Below the pieces are notes generated by a model. It worked only from the letters and a program-made list of their open reading frames with translations, was not told the origin of the DNA and ran no database searches. From NCBI GenBank assembly GCA_021371995.1, contig JAJFVA010000032.1:1-53690 (forward strand): DNA of 53,690 bases. The letters are read 5' to 3'. Source of the DNA: Methanoregulaceae archaeon (GTDB lineage Archaea; Halobacteriota; Methanomicrobia; Methanomicrobiales; Methanospirillaceae). This document shows, one piece after another, positions 16,393 through 25,389 of this stretch. The translations under genes were made by a program, and so were the position numbers. Positions within the stretch are counted from its first letter, which is position 1, and each line of letters starts with the position of its first letter.

Positions 16393-17520
16393 ATGAATCC
16401 GAAATACATCCATACCATTGACGAGCTCGACAACCTTGTCGGGCTCCCAAAAAAAGATTGCCGGGAGATGGAAAAGGTCTGTGAAACATTCCCGTTCCGG
16501 GCCAATGACTACTACCTGTCCCTTATCGACTGGAAAAATGATCGCGACCCCCTCCGGAAGATTGTCGTTCCCGATCCACGGGAACTGAAAGGCGGCGGTT
16601 CTCTTGATCCTTCATCGGAGAAGGATTTTACGAAACTTCCCGGCCTGCAGCACAAATACCAGGAGACGGGACTTCTGTTGCTCTCCGATGTGTGCGGTGG
16701 CATATGCAGGTTCTGTTTCAGAAAGAGGCTGTTTATCAACAAGGAACGGGAGACGGTGAAAGATGTATCCAAAGGAATGGAGTACATCCGTTCCCACCCG
16801 GAGATCACCAACGTCCTGCTCACCGGGGGAGACCCGCTTATCCTCGAAACGTCATGTCTCGAAAAGATTCTCGGTGAATTACGGGAGATTCCCCATGTGA
16901 GTATTATTCGTATCGGAAGCAAGATACCCGCATATAATCCCTTCCGGATTTTCAACGATCCCCGTCTCCTGGATATGTTTGAACGTTTCAGCGGAGGTGA
17001 GAAGAGAATTTACCTGATGGCCCATTTCAACCACCCAAACGAGCTGACAAGTCATTCGATTCAGGCACTGGAACAACTTCACCATGCCGGGGTGATCGTG
17101 GTCAACCAGACCCCTCTCCTCAATGAAGTGAACAGTGCCCCGGAAACTCTTACCAGTCTCTTCCGCAGACTCTCATTCACCGGGGTGACTCCGTATTACG
17201 TGTTCCAGTGTCGTCCATCTCTCGGAAACCGGGCATTCCAGGTACCGGTCGAGCATTCCTACCAGGTCATCCAGCAGGCATGGCAGGCATGCTCAGGGCT
17301 TGCGAAAAGGGCACGGTTCGTGATGTCACATGCGACAGGAAAGATCGAGGTGGTTGGTAAAAATGCAGGTTGTGTCTTCATGCGGTACCATCAGGCCGCT
17401 GAAAAAGCCCTTATAGGGAAATTCATGGTCATGAAAAGCAATCCCAATGCGGTCTGGTTTGACGAGTACCGGGAATATCCCATGGGGGCATCCCTGCCTA
17501 AAATGGCATGGTTGTTTTGA
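16393..17520 (+). CDS. KamA-family radical SAM aminomutase-like protein
   Basis: 375 residues, shorter than lysine 2,3-aminomutase (about 416). The radical SAM cluster motif is CGGICRFCF at about residues 102-110, preceded by QETGLLLLSDV and followed by ITNVLLTGGDPLIL (about 139-152), the SAM-binding GGD motif. The PLP-lysine region of true lysine 2,3-aminomutase (PGGGGK) is replaced by MSHATGKIEVVGK (about 312-324), and the acidic residues that bind the lysine side chain are not evident. It therefore belongs to the KamA family but the substrate is unknown; ablA is not assigned. GGTGACAA precedes the ATG. Confidence 0.78.
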   Translation: MNPKYIHTIDELDNLVGLPKKDCREMEKVCETFPFRANDYYLSLIDWKNDRDPLRKIVVPDPRELKGGGSLDPSSEKDFTKLPGLQHKYQETGLLLLSDVCGGICRFCFRKRLFINKERETVKDVSKGMEYIRSHPEITNVLLTGGDPLILETSCLEKILGELREIPHVSIIRIGSKIPAYNPFRIFNDPRLLDMFERFSGGEKRIYLMAHFNHPNELTSHSIQALEQLHHAGVIVVNQTPLLNEVNSAPETLTSLFRRLSFTGVTPYYVFQCRPSLGNRAFQVPVEHSYQVIQQAWQACSGLAKRARFVMSHATGKIEVVGKNAGCVFMRYHQAAEKALIGKFMVMKSNPNAVWFDEYREYPMGASLPKMAWLF

Positions 17521-17626
17521 TGGAAGATCGAAACGAACCTGCAGGAAGGCCTGAACCTGCTTTATTCATCTTTTTTTCCGAATAATTGAGTTTGAGCATT
17601 ACACACCCCGGCTATCGGGACTGACA

Positions 17627-18688
17627 TTACACAAGAAACGAGATAATTACCAGAAATCCGATGAGAATCGCAAGGAACCAAATCATACGGGTAATAACCT
17701 GCCGTGACTGTATCTGGGCGAAAAGATCCCTCGGGCCGATATGGAGAAACATGACCCCGAGAATGCTCCCTGCAATGAGACCAACAACGTTCTGGAGCGT
17801 AAGGACAAAAGCCTTCAGGGCCCCCTCCGGGAATAGAGCTAATGATATCCCGGTCACCACCGCTGGAGGGAGGAGTGCTGCTGCAATCGCCACTCCGGCT
17901 ATCCCTTCAGGAATTCCCTTTGACAGGGCTATCATCGTGGCAAAACCCAGGAGAACCGCCATCAGGATGAATACTGCATTGGGGTCCGTTCGGGATAGTA
18001 TCTCCGGGGTCAGGGTCAGGTCGGTGACAAACGAGAGGGCGAATGAGGCTATGGCACCGATACCGACCAGCATGAGGACCATCAGTCCCAGTATCTCGAT
18101 GCACCGCAGGGTTGTTTTTACATCGCCGAGGGCGGTATAGACTGCCAGTGCATAGATCGGACCAAGCAAAGGAGATATTAGCATCGCACCGATGATGATG
18201 CCGATATTATTCAGGAATAAGCCAATCATGGCCACGATTCCGGCAATGGCAGCGAGGATGAATTTTTTCTGATCGAATTCCGTATTCGATTCGGTTGATG
18301 CGATAATCTTCTCGATCGGGGTTTTATCTTCCTTCTTCTTCCCGGTGTATCCCATTTTTTCCCTGAGTTTTTCCACGAAAGGGGAGATAACAAAATCAGG
18401 GGTGGAGACTTCGATGAGGATACTCCGTTCGTCATCTTTTGCCAGGCTCTCATAATCAGGAATAATTCCTGTCCAGATCGGCCGGGAGGGATATGAATCT
18501 TTGACTGAACCATTGGTCTGGTGGATCAGTTCGTCCAGCATCTCGTCGGGAATATAGAGAATGAACCTGGTTGACTGATCTCCTTCATGAACGGAATAAA
18601 TGGTATCCCTGAATGTAGCACGTATGGTATCAGACTTATCTTTTGGAACTTCGATCACTACTCTTTTCATCGAAAGAATCCCAGCCAC
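17627..18688 (-). CDS. DUF389/TIGR00341 membrane protein
   Basis: 353 residues. An N-terminal soluble domain (1 to about 150; starts with hydrophilic MAGILSMKRVVIEVPKD) is followed by six or more hydrophobic helices (about 140-352), including LAAIAGIVAMIGLFLNNIGIIIGAMLISPLLGPI. This matches the DUF389 family (TIGR00341 in archaea), which has no established function. A shorter start at the internal ATG (MKRVV, seven residues on) is possible. It is convergent with the KamA-like gene, about 106 bases between the stops. Confidence 0.8.
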   Translation of the reverse strand: MAGILSMKRVVIEVPKDKSDTIRATFRDTIYSVHEGDQSTRFILYIPDEMLDELIHQTNGSVKDSYPSRPIWTGIIPDYESLAKDDERSILIEVSTPDFVISPFVEKLREKMGYTGKKKEDKTPIEKIIASTESNTEFDQKKFILAAIAGIVAMIGLFLNNIGIIIGAMLISPLLGPIYALAVYTALGDVKTTLRCIEILGLMVLMLVGIGAIASFALSFVTDLTLTPEILSRTDPNAVFILMAVLLGFATMIALSKGIPEGIAGVAIAAALLPPAVVTGISLALFPEGALKAFVLTLQNVVGLIAGSILGVMFLHIGPRDLFAQIQSRQVITRMIWFLAILIGFLVIISFLV

Positions 18689-18897
18689 AGGAATCTATGA
18701 AAAAGGGCACGATAAATGTATTGCAATCCTCCGGGTTGTATCGTTTCATTCGAAGTCCCGATACGCGGGAATGAAGTGTCCGATTTACGGGCTCTGATTG
18801 CCCTCACATGGAGGTTCCTTTTAACGATGTATCGCTTATTTTTAAAAAAATCTGATTCCTGTATGAAATCATATCCGGGAGGGAATATCTCCCGGAG

Positions 18898-19389
18898 TCA
18901 GGGTTTCCTTCTCTCAATGACCATCTCGCAGAAGGAATCCCCGCGACACCGGGCACGTGGTATGGAAATCGTGAACTCAGGGTTCAGGGCCTCAATGGCA
19001 TGCCGCACATAATCCTGGCAGACACGGTTTACTTCCGGAGGAGATATGCCGCGTGTACTTTCCTCCCGGAACATTGCGCATTCGGTCAGTCTGATGACTG
19101 CTTCATCGGGAAATCCTTCGATATACCTTGTTTCGAACTCCGGTCCGAATAAAATGACCGAGACGGCCCCGAGGGTCTGGACGAGGTCTGCAGCATGATC
19201 CCTCGGCATATCGTACCGGTCTGCAATGGAACGGATTTCCTGGGCCATTTCTGAAAACATGCCATTCCGGAATGAGGTCACATCGGCGTTGCCCTCATGT
19301 TCATGGCCAAGAGCCACTACCAGGCGGGTAAGCACATTGGTGGCCATCATCCATCGCGTGGCCTCGGGTATGTCTTTCACTCGTACCAT
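18898..19389 (-). CDS. Uncharacterised protein with V4R-like C-terminus
   Basis: 163 residues from the ATG at 19389, preceded by AGGTGT; the longer frame to 19506 begins with TTG and is less likely. The N-terminus is helical (ATRWMMATNVLTRLVVALG). The C-terminus, ISIPRARCRGDSFCEMVIERR, has the C-x5-C pattern typical of V4R/L-2-aminothiazoline hydrolase-like small-molecule-binding domains. Many methanogen proteins of this shape are unassigned. Function is unknown. Confidence 0.6.
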   Translation of the reverse strand: MVRVKDIPEATRWMMATNVLTRLVVALGHEHEGNADVTSFRNGMFSEMAQEIRSIADRYDMPRDHAADLVQTLGAVSVILFGPEFETRYIEGFPDEAVIRLTECAMFREESTRGISPPEVNRVCQDYVRHAIEALNPEFTISIPRARCRGDSFCEMVIERRKP

Positions 19390-19826
19390 TATTTTACACC
19401 TACACTGTGGTATCCGCGGTCGGACAGATTGGTATCCTGAATTTTCTCTGTTCACTATAAAGCATTTTTCCAGAACTGCATTGTGTACCCGGACCCTCCC
19501 TGCCAATCCGGAATCATGAGCACGGTCTCAAATGATGGCCGGGGCTTCCAATTTTCCAATGTGGAAGAACGGGGTGTCTTCCTGGCGACCACCGTTCTCC
19601 TGCTCTGATATGAGGAGACAGGCAGGTATTCGCGTGGTAACGGCAGAGGAGAAGTGCCCGTCAATTCCTGCTAATATGGTACAGTGAGGACAGCACAATG
19701 TATCAGGAGACAATAAAATTCCGGTGAAGGCGGGAAGCGGGAGGTATTCGATATGCCGAAACATGCAATGTTTTAAAACCTGAAATGTACATTCTGTTTG
19801 CCCTTCATAGGGAGGACTGATGATTT
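19390..19826. other. Intergenic region
   Basis: No confident gene is seen; three overlapping minus-strand frames lack a ribosome binding site and family features. GTTTTAAAAC (about 19769-19778) is a 10-bp palindrome that could be part of the fasciclin gene promoter. Confidence 0.25.
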
Positions 19827-20363
19827 ATGAAATTGCATGTAGTAGGTATAGGGACATTTGTACTCATCATTGCGCTGCTTCTCTGCGCCGGGTGCACCCA
19901 GCCGGTCACTCCACCAGCCACACAAACCCCGACAGCAACCCCTGTTCCGTTACAAAAGGATATTGTGCAGACTGCAGTCGCTGATGGGAGGTTTACCACG
20001 CTTGTTGCGGCTGTGCAGGCTGCAGACCTTGCTACAACCCTGAGCGGTCCCGGTCCGTTCACAGTTTTTGCGCCTACGGATGATGCCTTCAAGAAGCTTC
20101 CGCCAGGGACTGTCGAGACGCTTCTGAAGGATCCGAAAGGCCAGCTCAGCCAGATCCTGCTCTACCATGTTGTGCCAGGAAAACTGATGGCCGCGGATGT
20201 CGTGAAACAGACATCACTCGCGACCGTACAGGGAAAACCATTAAACGTAACAGTTCAGAACCAGACCGTGATGGTTGACGGTGCAACGGTGGTCATCACT
20301 GATATCGAAACGAAAAACGGGGTTATTCATGTGATCGACTCCGTGATGCTTCCACCTGCCTGA
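19827..20363 (+). CDS. Fasciclin (FAS1) domain lipoprotein
   Basis: 178 residues. A signal peptide with lipobox LLLCAGC puts the modified cysteine at about residue 24. A Pro/Thr-rich spacer follows (about 25-45). One FAS1 domain occupies residues about 48-177, with the classical motifs [29 protein letters not shown] and [13 protein letters not shown]1 proteins act in surface adhesion. The protein sits outside the membrane, tethered by the lipid or N-terminal helix. The flanking peroxiredoxin remnant runs convergently. Confidence 0.88.
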   Translation: MKLHVVGIGTFVLIIALLLCAGCTQPVTPPATQTPTATPVPLQKDIVQTAVADGRFTTLVAAVQAADLATTLSGPGPFTVFAPTDDAFKKLPPGTVETLLKDPKGQLSQILLYHVVPGKLMAADVVKQTSLATVQGKPLNVTVQNQTVMVDGATVVITDIETKNGVIHVIDSVMLPPA

Positions 20364-20431
20364 TGAAAGATTCCCTTTTTTTCGCTCTGATCAGATCTGG
20401 GCTAATGGATATTTGTACCAAATATAAAAGA

Positions 20432-21041
20432 TCAAATCTTTTTGAAACACGGATACCAGTCTTTGCATTCGTATCCCTTGAGAACCGCTTGTCCATCTCG
20501 GAGTTGTTCTTTGGCGCCGGGACGACCACCTTTTCCCCTGGTTGCCAGTTTGCCCGGGTAGCGACACCGTACTTATCAGTCATCTGAAGAGCTTTGATCA
20601 GTCTGATGATCTCCGGAATATATCGACCGTTGGTGAGGGGGTAGTAAATCATAGCCCTGATAATCCCCTGATCATCTATGAAGAAGACCGTCCTGATAGT
20701 AGCAGTTGAGCTCTGTCCGGGATGGATCATTCCGTACTTCTTCGCCACCGCAATATCGAGATCGGCTATGATAGGGAAAGGGATGTCAACCCCTATCTTG
20801 TCCTTCACATTCTTAATCCAGGAAAGGTGGGAGTGAACGCTGTCGATGGAAAGCCCCATCAGCTGTACATTCAGACTCTTTAATTCATCAGCCACACCAG
20901 CAAATGCCATAAACTCGGTGGTGCAGACCGGCGTGAAATCTGCCGGGTGAGAGAACATCACCACCCATTTCCCCTTCAAATCATGATACCATTCGTGGTT
21001 AGAGCCTTAAAATCAGGAGCCGGCCCCCAAATGATTGGCAT
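20432..21041 (-). pseudogene. Peroxiredoxin (Prx6/archaeal 1-Cys type) with two frameshifts
   Basis: Three frames assemble into one peroxiredoxin of about 200 residues. The N-terminus (ATG at 21041) reads MPIIWGPAPDFKALTTNG, then breaks after position 20989, where one base is missing. The next frame continues YHDLKGKWVVMFSHPADFTPVCTTEF with the peroxidatic Cys intact. It breaks again after 20486, where a second base is missing. The last frame reads VLKGYECKDWYPCFKKI and stops at 20432, the expected C-terminus of archaeal Prx6 (GYEC-DWW-C). So the gene would not give a normal peroxiredoxin unless these are sequencing errors. The family reduces H2O2 and organic peroxides in the cytoplasm. Confidence 0.8.
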
Positions 21042-21135
21042 GGCATGGATCCATATTCACTGCACATTCCTTCTCACTCTTTGATTATCTCATCGAGTTG
21101 GGTGATATCCGCTCTTTTTTTTCTGGCATTGTCTC

Positions 21136-22170
21136 TCATTTCTTCCTGGCGTTCCCGGACTCATCCTGAGTGGATGATGGTTTTCTGCTCTTCCAGACAT
21201 CCCTGCCTCGCTCTGTAATATCCGCCGGCAGGTCTGCAAGCTCGAACGGATATGGCGCAAAGAAGGTCTGATCCATGAGACTTGGCTCCTGGAACCGTAT
21301 CACCCATGACCGGAGCAGGTCCCGGGGTTCGGCAAGGGTGGCATGGCCGTTTTTATACCGATCGATCAACCTTAAGCAATACTCTTTTTCCTCGGTCGTG
21401 ACACGATTGCTAAATTGCCCGAATGCATGCTGGAGAACGTTGATATTATTGGTATAGCGGGGAACGTGTGAGAGCGCAGCACAGAGCATCTCGCGGTAGT
21501 GAATAAACAATGTTTCCGGATCAGTCTTAGCCCTGTTTGCAACCCACTGCCCCATTTCGCGCATGAGCTGCTGGTGACAGGCCATCAGGAGGAACTTGTT
21601 GGCTGCATGAAATCGCGCAAGCGCTTCCCGATCCCTGGTTATCTCCATCTCCCTGAATGCTGCAAGGGTAAAGATACCGGTGAGGAAATGGTCACGAATC
21701 CGCGTATTAATCAGGCGCAGTTCATCTTCAATAGGCAGATATGAGAACCGCTTCAGCACTTCCCGGGCAAAAAAGCCGGCAGACCGTTCAATCGCCATGG
21801 ATTTTTCTGCTGATGGATACACCTTGACGTTGCTGGTCCCGGACGTGGGGGAACCCCCTTTCAGGATAAAACCGTCTACAGGAGGAAGGCTGTCCAGAAA
21901 CCGGGTGGCGAAGCTGGTCATATTATTCGTAACATCCCGCCCGGTTGCAGGCTGGATGAGATGGTCGACTCCCTCGATCCGCACAATCCTGACCGTTGCC
22001 CGCGGGATACCAAGACCTATCTCAACCTCCGGACAGACGGGTATGAAGTCAACAAAGGATTTCAAGTGGTCCACCGTAGGAGAAGGTATCTTGGAACCGT
22101 CATACCGGCAGGGATCAAACTCGATACACCTGCTGACCACCACACGCGGCCGGGGATACTGTCGAACCAT
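21136..22170 (-). CDS. DUF523/DUF1722 (YbgA-type) protein
   Basis: 344 residues. The N-terminal half (about 1-165) is DUF523-like: RVVVSRCIEFDPCRYDGS, DFIPVCPEVEIGLGIPR, and FILKGGSPTSGTSNVKVY. The C-terminal half (about 175-320) is the DUF1722/YbgA domain with RFHAANKFLLMACHQQLMREMG. Both domains are widely annotated and have cysteines in the first half (about 15, 21 and 46); their biochemistry is unknown. E. coli YbgA lies next to a photolyase gene; no photolyase is visible here. It lies between the peroxiredoxin remnant and the PPOX-like gene in a redox-themed stretch. Confidence 0.8.
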   Translation of the reverse strand: MVRQYPRPRVVVSRCIEFDPCRYDGSKIPSPTVDHLKSFVDFIPVCPEVEIGLGIPRATVRIVRIEGVDHLIQPATGRDVTNNMTSFATRFLDSLPPVDGFILKGGSPTSGTSNVKVYPSAEKSMAIERSAGFFAREVLKRFSYLPIEDELRLINTRIRDHFLTGIFTLAAFREMEITRDREALARFHAANKFLLMACHQQLMREMGQWVANRAKTDPETLFIHYREMLCAALSHVPRYTNNINVLQHAFGQFSNRVTTEEKEYCLRLIDRYKNGHATLAEPRDLLRSWVIRFQEPSLMDQTFFAPYPFELADLPADITERGRDVWKSRKPSSTQDESGNARKK

Positions 22171-22274
22171 ACGATATCGCTCTCATTTCCATTTCGGCAG
22201 GATAGTTATGAATTCTTGTGTACGATCATCATTATCACATCCTCTGAAACATAATCAATGCGAGGAATCATGGT

Positions 22275-22754
22275 ATGAAGGAACCTATCAAAATCCCAAA
22301 AATGCCGAAAGCAGAGTATGACTCCCTGATCAAACGGCAGCATGTATCACGGATTGCGTTTGGTGCATGTGAGCACCCCTATATTGCTCCGTTCATGTAT
22401 GTGTTTGACGGAAAATACCTTTATTTCCTTTCCACAAAATATGGCAGAAAGATCGAATATTTCAAAAGCAATCCGAAGGTCTCTGTCGAGATAGAGGAAT
22501 ATGCTCCTGACCTTTCTGCATTTACCTTCGTGAGCCTTCAGGGCTTCCTGGAGGAGGTCAAGGACCCCTTACAGAAGAAAGAAGTGCGAAAACTCTTTGT
22601 GGATATGATAAAGAACAAGACCCTTTCACCTCGTGTGTTGAGTGCTTTGGGGCATTCTCCCAGCGAGCCGATCGAAGCCCTCGAGAGGGAAGAACGATCG
22701 ATGGTCTGGAAACTTGTCGGTGTAAAGGATATTGTAGCACTGAAAAACGGTTAA
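22275..22754 (+). CDS. Pyridoxamine 5'-phosphate oxidase-like flavoprotein
   Basis: 159 residues. The split-barrel FMN-binding fold is indicated by LIKRQHVSRIAFGACEHPYIAPFMYVFDGKYLYFLSTKYGRKIEYFKSNPKVSVEIEE, matching the PPOX family of small flavin reductases/oxidases. The typical lengths and the F-x-S-x-x-G-x-L (FVSLQGFLEE) strand agree. The exact reaction (FMN, F420 or heme substrate) cannot be read from sequence. The neighbourhood of broken peroxiredoxin and rubredoxin genes suggests a redox role. No ribosome binding site is obvious. Confidence 0.75.
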   Translation: MKEPIKIPKMPKAEYDSLIKRQHVSRIAFGACEHPYIAPFMYVFDGKYLYFLSTKYGRKIEYFKSNPKVSVEIEEYAPDLSAFTFVSLQGFLEEVKDPLQKKEVRKLFVDMIKNKTLSPRVLSALGHSPSEPIEALEREERSMVWKLVGVKDIVALKNG

Positions 22755-22826
22755 AATATCCTCCAATCTACCTGTTTGATAAAGCAAAATCTCTTTTCTT
22801 TTTGTAGGAAAAATTACGAGAGTTAT

Positions 22827-23173
22827 TTAGGTTGGCACGAATGCACTCTTTCCAATCGTTGCGTAAACGCCACAGACAGGGCACAGGTAGTTGTCCGGCA
22901 AATCTTCAAATGCAGTATCCGGTGTTATCGCGTTCTTTGGCTCTCCTCTTTTCCGGATCGTACACATACCCGCAGGCAATGCAACGGTACCGACCGGATG
23001 GAACGTCAAGTGGGCTGAACATGGTCTTTTCGATCTTTGCTTTTCCACATACAGGACAAGTGTAGGTGCTGGGCAGAACTTCAAAGGCGGTTCCCTGAGG
23101 GATCCCGTTCTTCGGTTCACTCCTTGGCCGGGTCGTAACTATAACCCCAGGCTTCACAAATATAAGGCTTCAT
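22827..23173 (-). pseudogene. Tandem two-domain rubredoxin with two frameshifts and a lost Cys
   Basis: Reading from the ATG at 23173, the first domain starts [17 protein letters not shown]. An extra A at 23121 shifts the frame; the next frame gives [15 protein letters not shown] and [14 protein letters not shown]. The second domain starts [16 protein letters not shown], and an extra A at 22947 shifts the frame again, giving [26 protein letters not shown] and a stop at 22827. Removing both single As restores a clean KGEPKN in each domain. The first domain also has CEAW where CEAC is expected, so one of its four iron ligands is missing. Rubredoxins pass electrons to rubrerythrin, superoxide reductase or flavoproteins. 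This copy cannot make the normal protein. Confidence 0.82.
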
Positions 23174-23378
23174 CTTTTTCAAAGCAGTTCCCCACATTAC
23201 ACAGGGATGAAGAGCGGATAGAGCAACAAAGATACGTGCTCCAGTAACTTCCTCGCGGTCGTTGTCGCTGTTCAAAGGGATTGTTCTATCAATAACGATT
23301 CATACGCCCATTGGTACTAAAATAATGAGTGCCTGAATATTCCTCGTTCTGCTGAAAGGGGGTATCTCCTCTACCTGC

Positions 23379-24212
23379 TCACTCAGAGACGGGCACGAGT
23401 TTGCCTTTCAGTTTCCCCTCGATATCGAGCTTCATCAGTTCAATAACGTTATTGACTACTCCTTTCGTGTAGCTGATTACCAGTTCATCGTTTTTGAAAA
23501 ATTCAGCATCCATACTGCTGTTGAACTCGGGCCCATGCGTCCTGAAGGCGATTCCAAACGGGGCCATGACAAACCCCATCTGCTGGAAATGGAGATAGAT
23601 GTCCATCGCGGTCTTCATTGCTCCGTCCTCGTGGCCATTGACAAGGATCCCTACGATCTTCCCCTCGGTCAGGCCCGGTTTCACGAGATGGAAGAGGTTC
23701 TGCATGCAGGTCGTCCTATCAAGGAAGTCCTTGAGCCGGGCTGACATGGTGTTCCAGTTGATGGGGGATGCAACGATGACGGCTCTTGATGCAGCGATCA
23801 TCTGATGGAAGGCAGGCATATCATCCTCTGAATTCCTGCAGGGATAGGTACAGTACTCGGCCTTCATGCTGTAGCAGCACCAGCAGTGATCGATCCGGTA
23901 TTCATTCAGGTTGAAACGGCGGTAGCTGATGCCCTTTGCCCTGAGTTCGTCTTCTGCGAGGTCGACCATGTAGCCGGTGTTGTTGGACCGGTGGGTGCTG
24001 CCATTGATCAGCAGGACGTCACATTTTTCACCATCGTAGGAAAGCGGGGTATATTTTTTATCCGGAAGAAATTCCCGGGATGAGCTTCCGCATTTCGGGC
24101 ACCCTTTCGGCGGCTTCTCTCCGGTCATGACAAAGCCGCATACCAGGCATCGCCATCTCTTTTCCCTGCCCGCACCAGCCGCGGTTTTCTTTTTGGATTG
24201 TGTTTGTCCCAT
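23379..24212 (-). CDS. Rubredoxin-like / flavodoxin-fold iron-sulfur flavoprotein fusion
   Basis: 277 residues. An N-terminal rubredoxin-type zinc/iron ribbon (about 20-50, WRCLVCGFVMTGE, then CPKC) is followed by an NADPH-dependent FMN reductase fold (about 60-270): VLLINGSTHRSNNT for flavin phosphate binding, and IVASPINWNTMSARLKDFLDR. Near residues 108-128 lies a Cys-rich segment HCWCCYSMKAEYCTYPC, which is in the position of the 4Fe-4S ligands of the methanogen iron-sulfur flavoprotein (Isf) but differs in spacing. The protein may shuttle electrons to O2 or H2O2. It lies next to the rubredoxin remnant and could be its partner. The ATG at 24212 lies before a basic stretch typical of a leader. 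Confidence 0.75.
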   Translation of the reverse strand: MGQTQSKKKTAAGAGREKRWRCLVCGFVMTGEKPPKGCPKCGSSSREFLPDKKYTPLSYDGEKCDVLLINGSTHRSNNTGYMVDLAEDELRAKGISYRRFNLNEYRIDHCWCCYSMKAEYCTYPCRNSEDDMPAFHQMIAASRAVIVASPINWNTMSARLKDFLDRTTCMQNLFHLVKPGLTEGKIVGILVNGHEDGAMKTAMDIYLHFQQMGFVMAPFGIAFRTHGPEFNSSMDAEFFKNDELVISYTKGVVNNVIELMKLDIEGKLKGKLVPVSE

Positions 24213-24717
24213 TTCTGGATTCCCCTATACGTGAGTACCCTTACAAACCAAGAGGCACTGGCAGGGAAAAATCCTTGCCATTAAGGAAAAGGGTATAGTA
24301 TCATTGTTACCACCAGTCGTGCTGACAAATCATGATGAGAACTGTAGTAAAATCCAGTCAGTACTATTTGGGTGGAAAGAGTGTTGTCTGGCTGTCTCGT
24401 ATCCCGTATGCGATAGACCCCGCCGCCCCAAAGTGCGCCACGGCATCGGTTCAATACCTATGCATATTTGACTTGATGAACGAAGGTATCATCTGAAATT
24501 AAAACTGCAGGGAAAACTGCCTCAATGTACCGGGATTATTCCTCGCGTTCGACAAAAAGTCTGGTGGCGAGATCATTACTATACCCAGGGAAATTAGAGA
24601 TTTGAAATTGCCTTTTCCGAAGAATGCATATGCTCAACCTGAACACCTGTATGCAGAGGAACCATCAGCATGAGAAGGAACCGGGGTTTCCTATTCTTAG
24701 GCAAGGAGGAAGTAACC
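24213..24717. other. Intergenic region between redox genes
   Basis: About 500 bases without a supported gene on either strand. I looked for fragments of transposases and small proteins and found none that convince. Promoter-like AT runs occur near 24490-24510. It separates the divergent flavoprotein and CGGC genes. Confidence 0.25.
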
Positions 24718-25164
24718 ATGGGAGAGGCCATTAAACTGGGAATCATCATCTGCGACCGTTACCGGACCTGTGCCGGGGGCAAGTGCCTGCGGGCATTGCG
24801 CAACCGCGAGGGCGCTTTCGAGCGGTACAGAGGAAGAGACGTGGAGCTTGTCGGGTTTGCGACCTGCAACGGGTGCCCCGGAGGGAATGTCGAGTACGTG
24901 CCGCAGGAGATGAAGAAGAACGGAGCCGAAGTTGTCCATCTCGCCACCGGTATGATTGTCGGCTATCCGCCCTGTCCCCGGATTGCCTATTTTTCCCGGT
25001 TTATCAGGGAGAAATACGGGATGGATGTGGTGGTCGGCACGCACCCGATTCCCGAGAACTATTACAAAACCCATCAGGAGCTTGGTTCATGGGATTCGGG
25101 AACGTGGAAAGAGCTGATTGCGCCGACACTCACGGACGAGCGAACCCGGCTTGCGTATGACTAG
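24718..25164 (+). CDS. CGGC-domain protein
   Basis: 148 residues from the ATG at 24718, with GGAGGAAG as a strong ribosome binding site; the frame extends upstream but without support. The CGGC family pattern is present: GIIICDRYRTCAGGKCLRAL (about 8-27) and FATCNGCPGGNVEYVP (about 45-60), with a third pair in GYPPCPRIAYF (about 83-93). The multiple Cys probably bind a metal or a cluster. CGGC proteins occur in many anaerobes, with unknown function. A redox or metal-binding role is inferred from Cys content and location. Confidence 0.8.
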   Translation: MGEAIKLGIIICDRYRTCAGGKCLRALRNREGAFERYRGRDVELVGFATCNGCPGGNVEYVPQEMKKNGAEVVHLATGMIVGYPPCPRIAYFSRFIREKYGMDVVVGTHPIPENYYKTHQELGSWDSGTWKELIAPTLTDERTRLAYD

Positions 25165-25389
25165 GCGGAGGATTCCCTAGCAGGAACAGAACGGCTGAAC
25201 CAGGCTGAGCTGCGATAATGTCAGGATCAACCTGATCGATAAGAGATGTCCCCCGGGCATCTCCCCGTTCACTATTTTTTATACAACAGGCAGGCTGTTT
25301 TGGCAATTCCATCGATCAGGATCAGCACACCGGCCATGGTCTATAGTACCATTCCTCCGGATCCGGACCTGTGAAAAAATTGAGTGAAA

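Noticed and set aside
16393-17520. Naming the gene ablA (lysine 2,3-aminomutase)
   Set aside because: The PLP-binding PGGGGK motif is absent, so the substrate is uncertain; kept as KamA-family.
20323-20979. A 218-residue intact peroxiredoxin
   Set aside because: This frame lacks the true N-terminus and ends in unrelated residues; both ends are found in other frames, so the gene is interrupted.
22827-23157. Two separate small proteins in the rubredoxin area
   Set aside because: Each contains only parts of rubredoxin domains; together they form one frameshifted tandem gene.
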